Shown here: piece by piece, positions 17,820 to 26,704 of the stretch
Layout of the letters: each line of letters starts with the position of its first letter
Numbering within the stretch: the stretch's first letter is position 1
DNA from: JBBQZP01 sp038207585
Lineage (GTDB): Bacteria > Pseudomonadota > Alphaproteobacteria > Rhodobacterales > Rhodobacteraceae
Assembly (NCBI GenBank): GCA_038207585.1
Contig: JBBQZP010000007.1
Span: forward strand, 1 to 64,000
Direction of reading: 5' to 3'
Length of the DNA: 64,000 nt
Position numbers and translations under genes: made by a program
Notes under the pieces: model-generated
The model's input: the letters and a program-made list of their open reading frames with translations, nothing else
Databases searched by the model: none
What the model was told of the DNA's origin: nothing

Positions 17820-18992
17820 TCAGCCGTGCGACACGCCGCGGATGACCCCGCGCAATTCCGCCAGTCCGCGCAACCGCCCGATCAGGGGATAGCCGGGGAT
17901 CAGATCACGCTTCAGATCAGACAGCATGTGATGGCCGTGATCGGGGCGAAACGGGATTTCGGCGTCAGCGCGGCCCGTGGCGCGGCGGCGTGCCTCTTCG
18001 CCAAGGATCACCTTGATCAGTGCTACCATATCGGTGTCACCGTCCAGATGCGGGGCTTCTTCAAACGAGCCGTCGGGTTCTTTGGCGACATTGCGCAGAT
18101 GGGCAAAATGGATGCGGTGCGCCACGCGCGCGGCAATCGAAGGCACGTCATTCGCCGGGTTGGCCCCCAACGAGCCTGCGCACAAGGTTACGCCGTTGGC
18201 GGGGCTGTCATGGGCGGCCAGAATCCAATCCAGATCGTCGCCATCCGACACGATACGCGGCAGGCCCAGAATATCGCGCGGCGGATCATCGGGGTGTACG
18301 CAAAGCCGCAGGCCCAGATCTTCGGCAGCGGGCACCACTTCGTCGAGAAACCGCTTGTAATTGGCCCGCAACGCGGCGCGGTCAATGCCGGCATATCCCT
18401 GCAGTGCGCGGCGCAGGCCGGCAATGTCATAGCGATCGAACGCGCCCGGAAGACCCGCCATGATGGAGGCCAGAAGGACGTCACGATCGGCCTCGGTTGC
18501 CTGCTGAAACCAGACGGCGGCACGGGCACGGACGGGGGCGGAATAATCCGCCTCGGCCTCGGCGCGGCCCAGCATGTGCAACTCGAACGCTGCCATCCGT
18601 GCTGCATCAAAGCGCAGGCAGCGCGCCCCCCCGGCCACCGGAGCGGAAAGATCGGTGCGCGTCCAGTCCAGAAGCGGCATGAAGTTGTAGCAGATCGTCG
18701 TCACACCCTGCTCCGCCAGATTGGCCATGGATTGGCGGTAATTAGCGAACAGCGGTGCCAGATCGCCATCACCCGTTTTGATGCGTTCATGGACTGGCAG
18801 GCTTTCCACCACCACCCAATCGAACCCCGCCGCCATGATCGTGGCCTTGCGTTCGGCGATGGCGGCAACCGGCCAGACCGCGCCATAGGGAATGTCGTGG
18901 AGCGCCGTCACGATACCGCGCGCGCCGGTCTGCGCAATCTCGGCCATCGAGATTGCATCCAGATCGCCGTACCAGCGCCAGCTTTCGATCAT
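17820..18992 (-). CDS. uxuA: D-mannonate dehydratase
   Basis: A 390-residue TIM-barrel enzyme that converts D-mannonate into 2-keto-3-deoxygluconate (KDG). Recognisable are the start MIESWRWYGDLDAISMAEI, the metal-ligand segments RLCVHPDDPP, TLCAGSLGANPANDV and RIHFAHLRNV, and the C-terminal PFRPDHGHHMLSDL. The ATG at 18992 overlaps the uxuB stop codon (ATGA). The longer frame begins inside uxuB and is not used. It is the last gene of the leftward uronate operon; UxaC and UxuB provide its substrate from D-glucuronate. Confidence 0.92.
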   Translation of the reverse strand: MIESWRWYGDLDAISMAEIAQTGARGIVTALHDIPYGAVWPVAAIAERKATIMAAGFDWVVVESLPVHERIKTGDGDLAPLFANYRQSMANLAEQGVTTICYNFMPLLDWTRTDLSAPVAGGARCLRFDAARMAAFELHMLGRAEAEADYSAPVRARAAVWFQQATEADRDVLLASIMAGLPGAFDRYDIAGLRRALQGYAGIDRAALRANYKRFLDEVVPAAEDLGLRLCVHPDDPPRDILGLPRIVSDGDDLDWILAAHDSPANGVTLCAGSLGANPANDVPSIAARVAHRIHFAHLRNVAKEPDGSFEEAPHLDGDTDMVALIKVILGEEARRRATGRADAEIPFRPDHGHHMLSDLKRDLIPGYPLIGRLRGLAELRGVIRGVSHG

Positions 18993-20425
18993 TCCGCCCC
19001 CCCGATTGCAACCCGCGCGCCTTTTACCCACAGGGTTTCGGCGGCTTTGGTCACCGGCGCCTCAAGGCGGGCGGCAAGGTCGGCCGCGAACACCTCGCGC
19101 ACCGACAGCAGGGCCGCGACCTTGGCCGCAGGTGTTGCAGCAGCGTCTGACACGTAGCGCAGCCGTGCCGCCAGCGGGTCGCGCACATCTATCGGTTGGC
19201 CCGCCTCATCCATGCCGCCGACATAGCGCATCCACGCCGCAACGGCGAGGCAGAGGTTCGGCGACGCGCGCCCCGCATCCAGATTATCGCGCAGCGTGCC
19301 AAGGAAGCGTTGGGGCAACTTCTGGCTGCCATCCATCGCAATCTGCCATGTCCGGTGGCGGATCGCGGGGTTGATATAGCGGTCACACAGCGCATCGGCG
19401 TAGGCGGCAAGATCGACGCCGACGGGTGCTGCAACAGCGGGCATGATCTCGGACCAGAGCGCTCGGGCAAAGGCCGCAAAAGCCGGATCGGCCATCGTGT
19501 CGGCAATCGTCTGATGGCCTGCCAGATATCCGGCGTAGGCCAGTGCAGAATGGGTGCCGTTCAGCATGCGCAGTTTCATATTTTCATGCGTGGTCACGTT
19601 CGCCACCAGTTCCACCCCGGCGGCGGCCAGATCGGGGCGGTCGCCGCCAACGAAATCATCCTCGACCACCCATTGCCCGAAGGGTTCGTGCATGACGGGT
19701 GCTGCGTCCGGCCAGCCGGTCAGTTCGGCCACACGGGCAATATCGGCGGCGGTGGTAGCGGGGGTGATACGGTCCACCATGGTGCAGGGAAAGCGGCCCA
19801 GACCCGCGATCCATTCCGCCAAAGCGGGGTCGATCCGGCGCGCAAGATCCAACACCACGCCGCGCACCAGCCGCCCGTTTTCGGGCAGGTTGTCGCAGGT
19901 CAGCACGGTAAAGGGCGCAATACCCGCTGCGCGGCGCATCTGCAGGGCGCGCACCAGATAGCCGGGGGCAGAAACCGGCAAATCATGGCTCAGATCATGC
20001 CGGATATCGGGATGATCCGGGTTCAGCGCACCCGTGGCGGGGTTGTGGCAATAGCCCTTTTCGGTGACGGTCAGCGTTACGATCTTCACCGCCGGATCGG
20101 CCATCGCCGCAAGAACTGCCGCCGGGTTTTCAGGGGCGACCAACACATCGTTCAAAACCGTAATCCGCCGCGCCCGCTCGCCCGTGGCCCCCAGCGCAAC
20201 CGAGGTATAGGCCCACCCCTGCCCGCGCAGCGCATCGCGGGTATCGGGGCTGCGCAGCGATACGCCGACAATGCCCCAATCGCCACCCGATGCCTGCATC
20301 GCGTCAGCAATGTAAACGCAACCAAACGCGCGAAAGAACGCGCCCAGTCCCAGATGCACGATACCCGTTTCGGGGCGGTCAGTTTCGCGTTGCGTATCAG
20401 CGGGCAAGCCAGCCTCCATCGACAT
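18989..20425 (-). CDS. uxuB: D-mannonate oxidoreductase (fructuronate reductase), mannitol dehydrogenase family
   Basis: A protein of up to 478 residues from the long-chain mannitol dehydrogenase family, which interconverts fructuronate and mannonate with NAD. The N-terminal Rossmann part contains IVHLGLGAFFRAFGCVYIAD, and the catalytic helix has the hallmark NMKLRMLNGTHSALAYAGY with Lys, Asn and His. The start is uncertain: ATG 20425, ATG 20419 and TTG 20407 are all inside the 3' end of kduD, and an overlap of 11-29 bases implies coupling. It feeds UxuA directly and receives the product of UxaC encoded at the operon's other end. Confidence 0.9.
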   Translation of the reverse strand: MSMEAGLPADTQRETDRPETGIVHLGLGAFFRAFGCVYIADAMQASGGDWGIVGVSLRSPDTRDALRGQGWAYTSVALGATGERARRITVLNDVLVAPENPAAVLAAMADPAVKIVTLTVTEKGYCHNPATGALNPDHPDIRHDLSHDLPVSAPGYLVRALQMRRAAGIAPFTVLTCDNLPENGRLVRGVVLDLARRIDPALAEWIAGLGRFPCTMVDRITPATTAADIARVAELTGWPDAAPVMHEPFGQWVVEDDFVGGDRPDLAAAGVELVANVTTHENMKLRMLNGTHSALAYAGYLAGHQTIADTMADPAFAAFARALWSEIMPAVAAPVGVDLAAYADALCDRYINPAIRHRTWQIAMDGSQKLPQRFLGTLRDNLDAGRASPNLCLAVAAWMRYVGGMDEAGQPIDVRDPLAARLRYVSDAAATPAAKVAALLSVREVFAADLAARLEAPVTKAAETLWVKGARVAIGGAE

Positions 20426-21131
20426 TCAGGATCGCGCCGTGGACATAGCGCGCGGCGGGGCTGCACAGATACACCGCCGCCCCCGCGATATCGGACGCAT
20501 GACCCCAGCGCCCGGCGGGAATCCGGTCCAGAATTGCCGAATTGCGCGCAGGATCGGCACGCAGGGCCTGCGTGTTGTTCGTTTCGATATAGCCGGGGGC
20601 CACGGCGTTCACATTGATGCCCCTGGCCGCCCATTCGTTTGCCAAAAGCTTGGTCAACCCCGCTACCCCATGCTTCGACGCGGTATAGGATGGCACCCGG
20701 ATGCCGCCCTGAAATGACAAAAGCGACGCGATGTTGACAACCGCACCCTGTCCGCCCCGCGCCAAAACGGCCCGCGCAAAGGCCTGCGTCGTGAAAAACA
20801 GCGACTTGAGGTTCACATCCATCACCGCATCCCAATCGGCCTCGGTAAAATCCACCGCATCGGCGCGGCGGATGATACCGGCGTTGTTCACCAGAATGTC
20901 GATGTCTGGTCCGTCGAACAACGCCTGACCCGCCATCGGATCGGCAAAATCGACCAGCACCGACCGCGCCGCAGCGCCGATCATCGCGACCGTCTCATCG
21001 CAGGGCCTGCGCCCGGCGCAGACCACTTCGGCCCCTGCTTCGGCCAGCCCTACGGCAATCGCTTGCCCGATGCCGGTATTGGCCCCCGTGACCAGCGCGC
21101 GGCGACCGGCAAGCGAAAATGAAACGCTCAC
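20397..21131 (-). CDS. kduD: 2-deoxy-D-gluconate / 2,5-diketo-3-deoxygluconate 3-dehydrogenase (SDR)
   Basis: A 244-residue classical short-chain dehydrogenase. It has the cofactor motif TGANTGIGQAIA (residues ~15-26), NNAG at ~85, and the catalytic Ser and YxxxK in SLLSFQGGIRVPSYTASKHG. The end NVDGGWLAR is typical of KduD. KduD reduces 3-deoxy-D-glycero-2,5-hexodiulosonate to KDG. It stands next to kduI, whose product makes its substrate. It overlaps kduI by four bases and uxuB by up to 29. Confidence 0.9.
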   Translation of the reverse strand: MSVSFSLAGRRALVTGANTGIGQAIAVGLAEAGAEVVCAGRRPCDETVAMIGAAARSVLVDFADPMAGQALFDGPDIDILVNNAGIIRRADAVDFTEADWDAVMDVNLKSLFFTTQAFARAVLARGGQGAVVNIASLLSFQGGIRVPSYTASKHGVAGLTKLLANEWAARGINVNAVAPGYIETNNTQALRADPARNSAILDRIPAGRWGHASDIAGAAVYLCSPAARYVHGAILNVDGGWLAR

Positions 21132-21952
21132 CGCAGCACCGCGGCGGGCAGCATGTCCATATCGGTATAATCGACGTTATCCCCCGCCATCGCCCAGATA
21201 AAGGTGTACGCGCCGATCCCCGCCCCGGCATGAATTGACCATGGCGGCGAGATCGCGGCCTCCTCGTTGGCGATGAACAGATGCCGCGTCTCTGACGGCT
21301 CGCCCATCAGATGCAGCACGCGCGCGTCTGGGGCCATGCCGAAATAAAGATAGGCCTCCATCCGTCGGTCATGCACATGGGCGGGCATCGTGTTCCAGAC
21401 CGACCCGTCAAGAAGCGAGGTATACCCCAGCACCAACTGGCAGCTTTCCATCACCAAGGGGTGGATGAACTGCCGGATCACGCGCTTGTTCGACGTGTCT
21501 TCCGCCCCCAGTCGCACCTCTTTGGCGTCGGCAACCGTCACCAGCCGCGAGGGGCATTTGCGATGCGCCGGGGCCGAGGTGATATAGAACCGCCCCGCGC
21601 CAGAGAACGTGACCGGACCCGACCCCATGCCCAGATAAAGCACATCGCCCCGGTTCATCGGATGTTCCACGCCCTCGGCCAAGACAGAGCCCGCATCACC
21701 GATGTTGACAATGCCCATTTCGCGCCGGTTCAGAAAGGACGGCGTGCGGGTTTCGTCCACATGGTCAAGCGTCAAAACGCCCGTCCCCGGCACCGCCCCG
21801 CCGATCACAAAGCGGTCGTAATGGGTATAGACCAGCCTGATCTCACCTTCGGCAAACAGACTCTGCGCCAGAAAATGCTTGCGCAGGCTGTCAGTATCCA
21901 TGCCTTTGGCGTGATCCTCATGCACGGCGTGGCGGGTTTCAACGGTCAGCAT
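21128..21952 (-). CDS. kduI: 5-dehydro-4-deoxy-D-glucuronate isomerase
   Basis: A 274-residue double-cupin isomerase. The zinc-site region is clear as MPAHVHDRRMEAYLYFGM, and other KduI marks are FLNRREMGIVNIGDAG, SNKRVIRQFIHP and SIHAGAGIGAYTFIWAM. It converts 4-deoxy-L-threo-5-hexosulose uronate, the open form of unsaturated uronates released by pectin, alginate-like or glycosaminoglycan lyases, into the KduD substrate. No polysaccharide lyase is in the window, so oligosaccharide breakdown must be encoded elsewhere or take place outside the cell. Confidence 0.92.
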   Translation of the reverse strand: MLTVETRHAVHEDHAKGMDTDSLRKHFLAQSLFAEGEIRLVYTHYDRFVIGGAVPGTGVLTLDHVDETRTPSFLNRREMGIVNIGDAGSVLAEGVEHPMNRGDVLYLGMGSGPVTFSGAGRFYITSAPAHRKCPSRLVTVADAKEVRLGAEDTSNKRVIRQFIHPLVMESCQLVLGYTSLLDGSVWNTMPAHVHDRRMEAYLYFGMAPDARVLHLMGEPSETRHLFIANEEAAISPPWSIHAGAGIGAYTFIWAMAGDNVDYTDMDMLPAAVLR

Positions 21953-21963
21953 ATCGGGTCCTT

Positions 21964-22269
21964 TCAGAGAAAATCGTCGCGGCGCGGAGTGAAGGTGTCG
22001 ATCAACGCGCCCTGTTCAAGGCACACACAGCCGTGCGTAACGCCTGACGGGATCACAAGGCTGTCGCCGGCCGTAATCTCGATCTCCCGCCCGTCGACAT
22101 GAAAGCCAAACCGCCCGCTTTCGACATAGGTGGATTGCACATGCGGATGGCTGTGCAGCGCACCCTCGGCGCCGGAGTCAAACCGGAAGGCGACAACCAT
22201 CATGTCGGGCTGATGCGCCAGAACCTGACGGGTGGCCCCCGGCGATGTTGTAACGATTGGAAACGGCAT
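21964..22269 (-). CDS. kdgF: KdgF-type cupin, unsaturated uronate ring opening
   Basis: A 101-residue single-domain cupin. The metal-ligand pattern is visible as HSHPHVQSTYVESG followed by PSGVTHGCVCLEQG. Size and sequence match KdgF, which speeds the conversion of 4,5-unsaturated uronate monomers to the linear keto form used by KduI. It sits immediately upstream of kduI, as expected for the pathway order KdgF, KduI, KduD. Cytoplasmic; no signal peptide. Confidence 0.82.
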   Translation of the reverse strand: MPFPIVTTSPGATRQVLAHQPDMMVVAFRFDSGAEGALHSHPHVQSTYVESGRFGFHVDGREIEITAGDSLVIPSGVTHGCVCLEQGALIDTFTPRRDDFL

Positions 22270-22278
22270 CAGACCCCC

Positions 22279-23559
22279 TTAGTGAAACAGCGACGGCAGC
22301 CACAGCGACAGCGCCGGAATATACGTCACTGCCATCAGCGTGACGAAAGCCGCGCCATAGAACGGCCAGATCGTCCGCATCGCCTGCGAGATGGGGATTT
22401 TGCCGACAGCGCAGCCGACAAACAGCACGGCCCCCACCGGCGGCGTGCAAAGCCCGATGCCAAGGTTCAGGATCAGGATCACGCCGAAATGCACCGGATC
22501 AATCCCGAACGCCTGTGCGACGGGCAGAAAGATCGGCGTGGTGATCACGATCAGCGGCGACATGTCCATGAACGTGCCAAGCACCAGCAGGATGATGTTC
22601 ATCAAAAGCAGGATGACGATGGGGTTGTCGGACACACCCTGCATGGCGGCGACCATCGTTGCAGGCACGCGGGTATAGGCCAGCAGCCAGCCGAACGCCG
22701 CCGCACAGCCGATCACCATCAGCACCATCGCGGTGGTGCGCACAGCGGCAAAAGTTGCCTCGACAAAATCGTGAAAGCTAAGGGTGCGGTAGACGAAAAA
22801 CGTGACAAGCATCGCATACACCACGGCGATGTTTGACGATTCCGACGCAGTAAAGATGCCTGACCGCACCCCGCCAAAGATGATTGCCACAAGGATCAGG
22901 CCCGGCACAGCCCCAACGAAGATATGGCCGAGCGCGGCAAATCCGGGAAACGATTCAGTCGGATAGCCGCGCCGCTTGGCCACGAAATAGGCGGCAACCA
23001 TCAGCGAAAGCGCCAGTATGAAACCGGGAATGATGCCTGCGGTGAACAGATCGGCAATCGAAATCTTGCCCCCCGCCGAGATCGAATAGATGATCATGTT
23101 GTGGCTGGGCGGGATCATCAGCGCGATGATGGAGCCGACAACGGTGATGTTGACCGCATAATCCACATCATATCCGCGCGCCTTCATCTGCGGCACCATC
23201 AGGCCGCCCACGGCACTGGCATCCGCCGCAGCCGACCCCGACACGCCGCCAAACATCACCGATGCCAGCACGTTAACCTGCCCCAGACCGCCGCGCAGAT
23301 GCCCGACCATCGCGCCTGCAAGTGCGACCAGCCGCCGCGCGATATCACCGCGCACCATCAGATCACCGGCAAAGATGAAGAACGGAATCGCCATCAGCGC
23401 AAACACCGACACACCCGAGTTCAGCCGCTGGAATACCACCACCGGCGGCAGGCCCAGATAGGCGACCGTCGCAAAGCTGCTGACGCCAAGACAGAACGCC
23501 ACCGGCGTGCCGATCATCAACAGGAAGACGAAGGTTCCGAACAGGACATAAAGCTCCAT
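22279..23559 (-). CDS. dctM: TRAP transporter large permease (DctM type), uronate import
   Basis: A 426-residue membrane protein with about twelve hydrophobic segments. The ATG at 23559 gives the standard start MELYVLFGTFVFLLMIGTPV; the longer frame adds a shadow of dctQ. Diagnostic sequences are PFFIFAGDLMVRGDIARRL, FGGVSGSAAADASAVGG, IPPSHNMIIYSISAGG and LLLMNIILLVLGTFMDM. It is the transport subunit of a tripartite, sodium- or proton-driven importer together with the DctQ and DctP proteins encoded just upstream. The operon context points to hexuronates, including unsaturated ones. Confidence 0.9.
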   Translation of the reverse strand: MELYVLFGTFVFLLMIGTPVAFCLGVSSFATVAYLGLPPVVVFQRLNSGVSVFALMAIPFFIFAGDLMVRGDIARRLVALAGAMVGHLRGGLGQVNVLASVMFGGVSGSAAADASAVGGLMVPQMKARGYDVDYAVNITVVGSIIALMIPPSHNMIIYSISAGGKISIADLFTAGIIPGFILALSLMVAAYFVAKRRGYPTESFPGFAALGHIFVGAVPGLILVAIIFGGVRSGIFTASESSNIAVVYAMLVTFFVYRTLSFHDFVEATFAAVRTTAMVLMVIGCAAAFGWLLAYTRVPATMVAAMQGVSDNPIVILLLMNIILLVLGTFMDMSPLIVITTPIFLPVAQAFGIDPVHFGVILILNLGIGLCTPPVGAVLFVGCAVGKIPISQAMRTIWPFYGAAFVTLMAVTYIPALSLWLPSLFH

Positions 23560-23560
23560 C

Positions 23561-24070
23561 TCAGCTCTCCATCTCGGTTTCGCCGAACCGGGCGGTGGGA
23601 AGGCCAGCGGCGCGGCGGGCAATCCGCTCAATGGAAAACAGAACGACCAGAACGCCGCCTGCTACGATGGGAATGAAATCAAATGCCCCGGATATGCCCA
23701 GCGAGGGCAGTTTGTGGCCGACGCCGTTCAGCGCCAGTTGCCAGCCAAACCAGACCATGCCGCAGCCAAACCCTGCAACAACCATATCCGAGATCGAATG
23801 AAGCACCATCTTGACCCGGTGCGACACCACATAAAGCACTACGTCGAACGACAGGTGATAGCCTTCGCGGATGCCGACGGCTGCGCCCAGAAAGATGAAC
23901 CACCCCATGATCATCACGGCAGCAGGTTCCGACCAGACCAAACTGGAGTTCAGCACATAGCGGAAAAAGACTTGTGCGGCGATGATCACGGTCATGCACA
24001 CAAGGCCGGTTCCGGCAATCCACAGGGCAAGACGCGCCAGAAGGCCCGTCGCCAAAGCGATTTTCAACAT
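23561..24070 (-). CDS. dctQ: TRAP transporter small permease (DctQ type)
   Basis: A 169-residue protein with four hydrophobic segments (first near residues 12-36). It has the family segment FFRYVLNSSLVWSEPAAVMIMGWFIFLG-like region, split here as RYVLNSSLVWSEPAAV and GWFIFLGAAVGIREG. DctQ forms the membrane domain jointly with DctM. One base separates its stop from the dctM start. A perfect ten-pair hairpin lies between it and dctP upstream. Confidence 0.88.
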   Translation of the reverse strand: MLKIALATGLLARLALWIAGTGLVCMTVIIAAQVFFRYVLNSSLVWSEPAAVMIMGWFIFLGAAVGIREGYHLSFDVVLYVVSHRVKMVLHSISDMVVAGFGCGMVWFGWQLALNGVGHKLPSLGISGAFDFIPIVAGGVLVVLFSIERIARRAAGLPTARFGETEMES

Positions 24071-24097
24071 CGGTTCCGCTTTCGGGAAGATGGGAAA

Positions 24098-24123
24098 GGC
24101 CCGCGCCGGATGTGGCGCGGGCC
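24098..24123 (-). terminator. 10-bp hairpin between dctP and dctQ
   Basis: GGCCCGCGCC (24098-24107) and GGCGCGGGCC (24114-24123) pair perfectly around a six-base loop, just after the dctP stop codon. It lies where a partial terminator or mRNA-stabilising stem would give more binding protein than membrane subunits. No U-tract. Confidence 0.6.
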
Positions 24124-24131
24124 GGTTCGCG

Positions 24132-25112
24132 TTACTGCGTCGCCTGAATGTCGACGACCATCTTCTGCAGTTCGGGCGTGGTCACATATTTGTTGTAGAC
24201 CGGCACCATCGCTTCGATGAACGGGGTCTTGTCGATATCCTTGATCACCTGAACGCCGGCCGCTTCCAGTTTTGCCTCGGATTCGGCTTCCTGTTTGCCC
24301 CACAGATCGCGCATCACGCCCACGGATTCCTTTGCCGCATCGCGGACAATGGCCTGATCCTCGGCGCTCAGCTTTTCCCAGGACGCTTTCGACATGACCA
24401 GCACTTCGGGCACGATCAGATGCTGATCCAGCGTGTAATACTTTGCGACCTCGAAATGCCCCGAGGTGTCATAGGACGGCCAGTTGTTTTCTGCGCCGTC
24501 GATAACGCCGGTCTGGATCGAGGAGTAAACCTCGCCATACGGCATCGGCGTGGCGTTGGCGCCAAGTGCGTCGACCATATCCACGAAGATATCCGATTGC
24601 ATGACGCGGAACTTCATTCCCTTCATGTCGGCAATGGATGTGATCGGGCGTTCTTTGTTGTAGAATGACCGCGATCCGCCATCATAGAAGGCCAGGCCGA
24701 TCAGATCATGCGCGCTGAACGCGTCCAGAATCTGCTGACCGATAGGGCCGTCCATGACATTGTGCATGTGTTCGGTGGACCGGAAGATATAGGGCAGCGA
24801 CGGGATCTGCGTCTCGGGGATAATGTTGTTGAACGGCCCGAGGCTGACGCGGTTCATGTCGATCACGCCGAACTGCGTCTGTTCGATCGTGTCTTTTTCC
24901 TCGCCCAGCTGTGCTGAGGCGAACACCTCGACACACAGACGACCGGCGCTTTTTTCCTCGACGATCTTGCCCATCGCCTTGACCGCCTCGACGGTCGGAT
25001 AGCCGTCGGGGTGCGTATCGGACGACCGCAGCGTCACCTCGCAGGCCATGGCCGCCTGTGCGAAAGCCGCACTGGCCAGCAACACCGCAATCAGTTTCTT
25101 GGACATCATCAT
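24132..25112 (-). CDS. dctP: TRAP transporter solute-binding protein (DctP type), uronate-binding
   Basis: A 326-residue periplasmic protein. Three consecutive ATGs begin at 25112, behind GGGAGGAGAACC; the longer frame is a shadow. The signal peptide is SKKLIAVLLASAAFAQAAMA. The conserved DctP features are the arginine that binds the carboxylate (MKGMKFRVMQSDIFVDM) and the segment GEVYSSIQTGVIDGAENN. Hexuronate-binding members of this family are common, and the flanking genes are all for uronate catabolism. The exact ligand (glucuronate, galacturonate or unsaturated uronate) is not fixed by sequence. Confidence 0.88.
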   Translation of the reverse strand: MMMSKKLIAVLLASAAFAQAAMACEVTLRSSDTHPDGYPTVEAVKAMGKIVEEKSAGRLCVEVFASAQLGEEKDTIEQTQFGVIDMNRVSLGPFNNIIPETQIPSLPYIFRSTEHMHNVMDGPIGQQILDAFSAHDLIGLAFYDGGSRSFYNKERPITSIADMKGMKFRVMQSDIFVDMVDALGANATPMPYGEVYSSIQTGVIDGAENNWPSYDTSGHFEVAKYYTLDQHLIVPEVLVMSKASWEKLSAEDQAIVRDAAKESVGVMRDLWGKQEAESEAKLEAAGVQVIKDIDKTPFIEAMVPVYNKYVTTPELQKMVVDIQATQ

Positions 25113-25140
25113 TGTTGGTTCTCCTCCCAAAAGTGGCTTG

Positions 25141-26541
25141 TCAAAGCCGGTACGCCTGTTTTGCCAACCGATAGGCCAGATCGTGCGCCACTTCGGGCGC
25201 CTCGTCCGCATCCAGCCGCCCTGTGGCGACCAGCGTGGCAAGAAAACTGCAATCCACACGGCGCGCGACATCATGCCGGGCCGGGATCGAACAAAAAGCG
25301 CGGGTGTCGTCGTTGAAGCCGACCGTGTTGTAGAAACCGGCGGTTTCAGTGGCCATTTCGCGAAATCGCATCATGCCCTCATAGCTGTCATGAAACCACC
25401 ACGGCGGGCCAAGACGCAAAGCAGGATAGACCCCGGCCAAGGGGGCCAGTTCGCGGGAATAGGACGTCTCGTCCAGCGTGAACAGGATGATCGTCAGACC
25501 GGCCTCGCCACCCACGGCATCCAGCAGAGGGCGCAGCGCCGCCACATAATCGGTGCGTCCGGGAATATCGAAGCCCTTGTCGCGGCCAAAGCGCGCCATC
25601 ACGGCGCTGGAATGATTGCGGCGCGATCCGGGGTGGATCTGCATCACCAGACCGTCGTCCAGCGACATCCGCGCCATTTCGGTCAGCATATGGCCGCGAA
25701 AAGCGTCAGCTTCTTCGGGCGAGCATTTGCCCTGCAGCGCCTTGTCGAACAGACGTGCTGCCTGATCCTGAGAAAAATTCTCGGTCCGCGCCGTAGGGTG
25801 GCCGTGATCGGATGATGTGGCCCCGAAGGTTTTGAAAACCGCCCGGCGTTTGCGGTGCGCGGCCAGATAGCCGGTCCATGACGTTGTATCCTCGCCCGTC
25901 ATGTCGCCCAGCACGGCGATATTGTCAGCAAAGCCGTCAAATTCGGGGTCCACCACGGCATCGGGGCGATAGGCGGTCACGACCTTGCCCTGCCAGCCGC
26001 TATCTTGGATCATCTTGTGCCAGCGCAGATCGTCGATGGCGCTTTCGGTGGTTGACAGCGCCTCGATATTGAACCGCTCGAACAGGGCGCGGGGGCGGTA
26101 GGGATCCTGCGCCAGACACTCGGCAATCCGGTCATAGATCGCGTCCGCAGAGGTCGCCGACAGACGCTGCGTGACGCCGAACACGTTCTGCAACGCATGG
26201 TCCACCCAAAGGCGCGAGGGGGTGCCGCGAAACAGGTGATAATTCTGCGCGAACAGACGCCATATCTTGCGAGGGTCCTGCTCTACCGGCCCGCCATCGA
26301 CGCGCGGTACGCCCAACGACTCCAGCGGGATGCCTTGGCTGTGAAGCATCCGGAAAACATAGTGATCGGGCGTCACGAACAGGGCGGCGGGGTCGGCAAA
26401 CGCGTCATTCTGGGCGAACCAGCGCGGGTCGGTATGACCATGCGGGCTGATGATCGGCAGATCGCGGATACCCAGATACAGGGCCTGCGCGATGGCGCGC
26501 ACCGCAGGATCGGTCGGGAAAAGCCGATTCTCGTCCAACAC
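25141..26541 (-). CDS. uxaC: uronate isomerase
   Basis: A 466-residue enzyme of the amidohydrolase superfamily, which isomerises D-glucuronate to D-fructuronate (and D-galacturonate to D-tagaturonate). The N-terminal metal motif is IISPHGHTDPRWF, and further marks are RLWVDHALQNVFGV, VMQIHPGSRRNHS and GFNDDTRAFCSIPARHDVARR. It is the promoter-proximal gene of the leftward uronate operon. Since uxaA and uxaB are absent while uxuA and uxuB are present, glucuronate is the main substrate supported here. Confidence 0.93.
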   Translation of the reverse strand: MLDENRLFPTDPAVRAIAQALYLGIRDLPIISPHGHTDPRWFAQNDAFADPAALFVTPDHYVFRMLHSQGIPLESLGVPRVDGGPVEQDPRKIWRLFAQNYHLFRGTPSRLWVDHALQNVFGVTQRLSATSADAIYDRIAECLAQDPYRPRALFERFNIEALSTTESAIDDLRWHKMIQDSGWQGKVVTAYRPDAVVDPEFDGFADNIAVLGDMTGEDTTSWTGYLAAHRKRRAVFKTFGATSSDHGHPTARTENFSQDQAARLFDKALQGKCSPEEADAFRGHMLTEMARMSLDDGLVMQIHPGSRRNHSSAVMARFGRDKGFDIPGRTDYVAALRPLLDAVGGEAGLTIILFTLDETSYSRELAPLAGVYPALRLGPPWWFHDSYEGMMRFREMATETAGFYNTVGFNDDTRAFCSIPARHDVARRVDCSFLATLVATGRLDADEAPEVAHDLAYRLAKQAYRL

Positions 26542-26584
26542 CGCGATTCCCTCCCCTTTTCCGGAACGATTTGTGATTCTATCG

Positions 26585-26645
26585 TCTGGTTAACTAATAA
26601 CCTAGTTGACCAGAAATGTCCTTGTCAACTAATATCCCAGTTGCA
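26585..26645. promoter_or_regulatory. paired operator sites in the uxaC/GntR divergent promoter
   Basis: A near-perfect palindrome is formed by TCTGGTTAACTA (26585-26596) and TAGTTGACCAGA (26603-26614), one mismatch in twelve, with spacer ATAACC. A related copy follows: GTCAACTA (26624-26631), spacer ATATCC and CAGTTGC (26638-26644). The two copies are 35 bases apart and share the core AACTAATAnCC. They lie between uxaC and the GntR gene, and are probably bound by that regulator to control both directions. Confidence 0.65.
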
Positions 26646-26704
26646 CCGGCACCGCTTATCTATAAACTGACGCTACGTATCCGGATCGGCAGAGAGGCCC
26701 CCTG

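Noticed and set aside
24132..25274. Extended N-terminus of the TRAP binding protein (start at 25274)
   Set aside because: The extra 54 residues overlap uxaC and are Trp/Arg-rich; three ATGs behind GGGAGGAG at 25112 begin a proper signal peptide.
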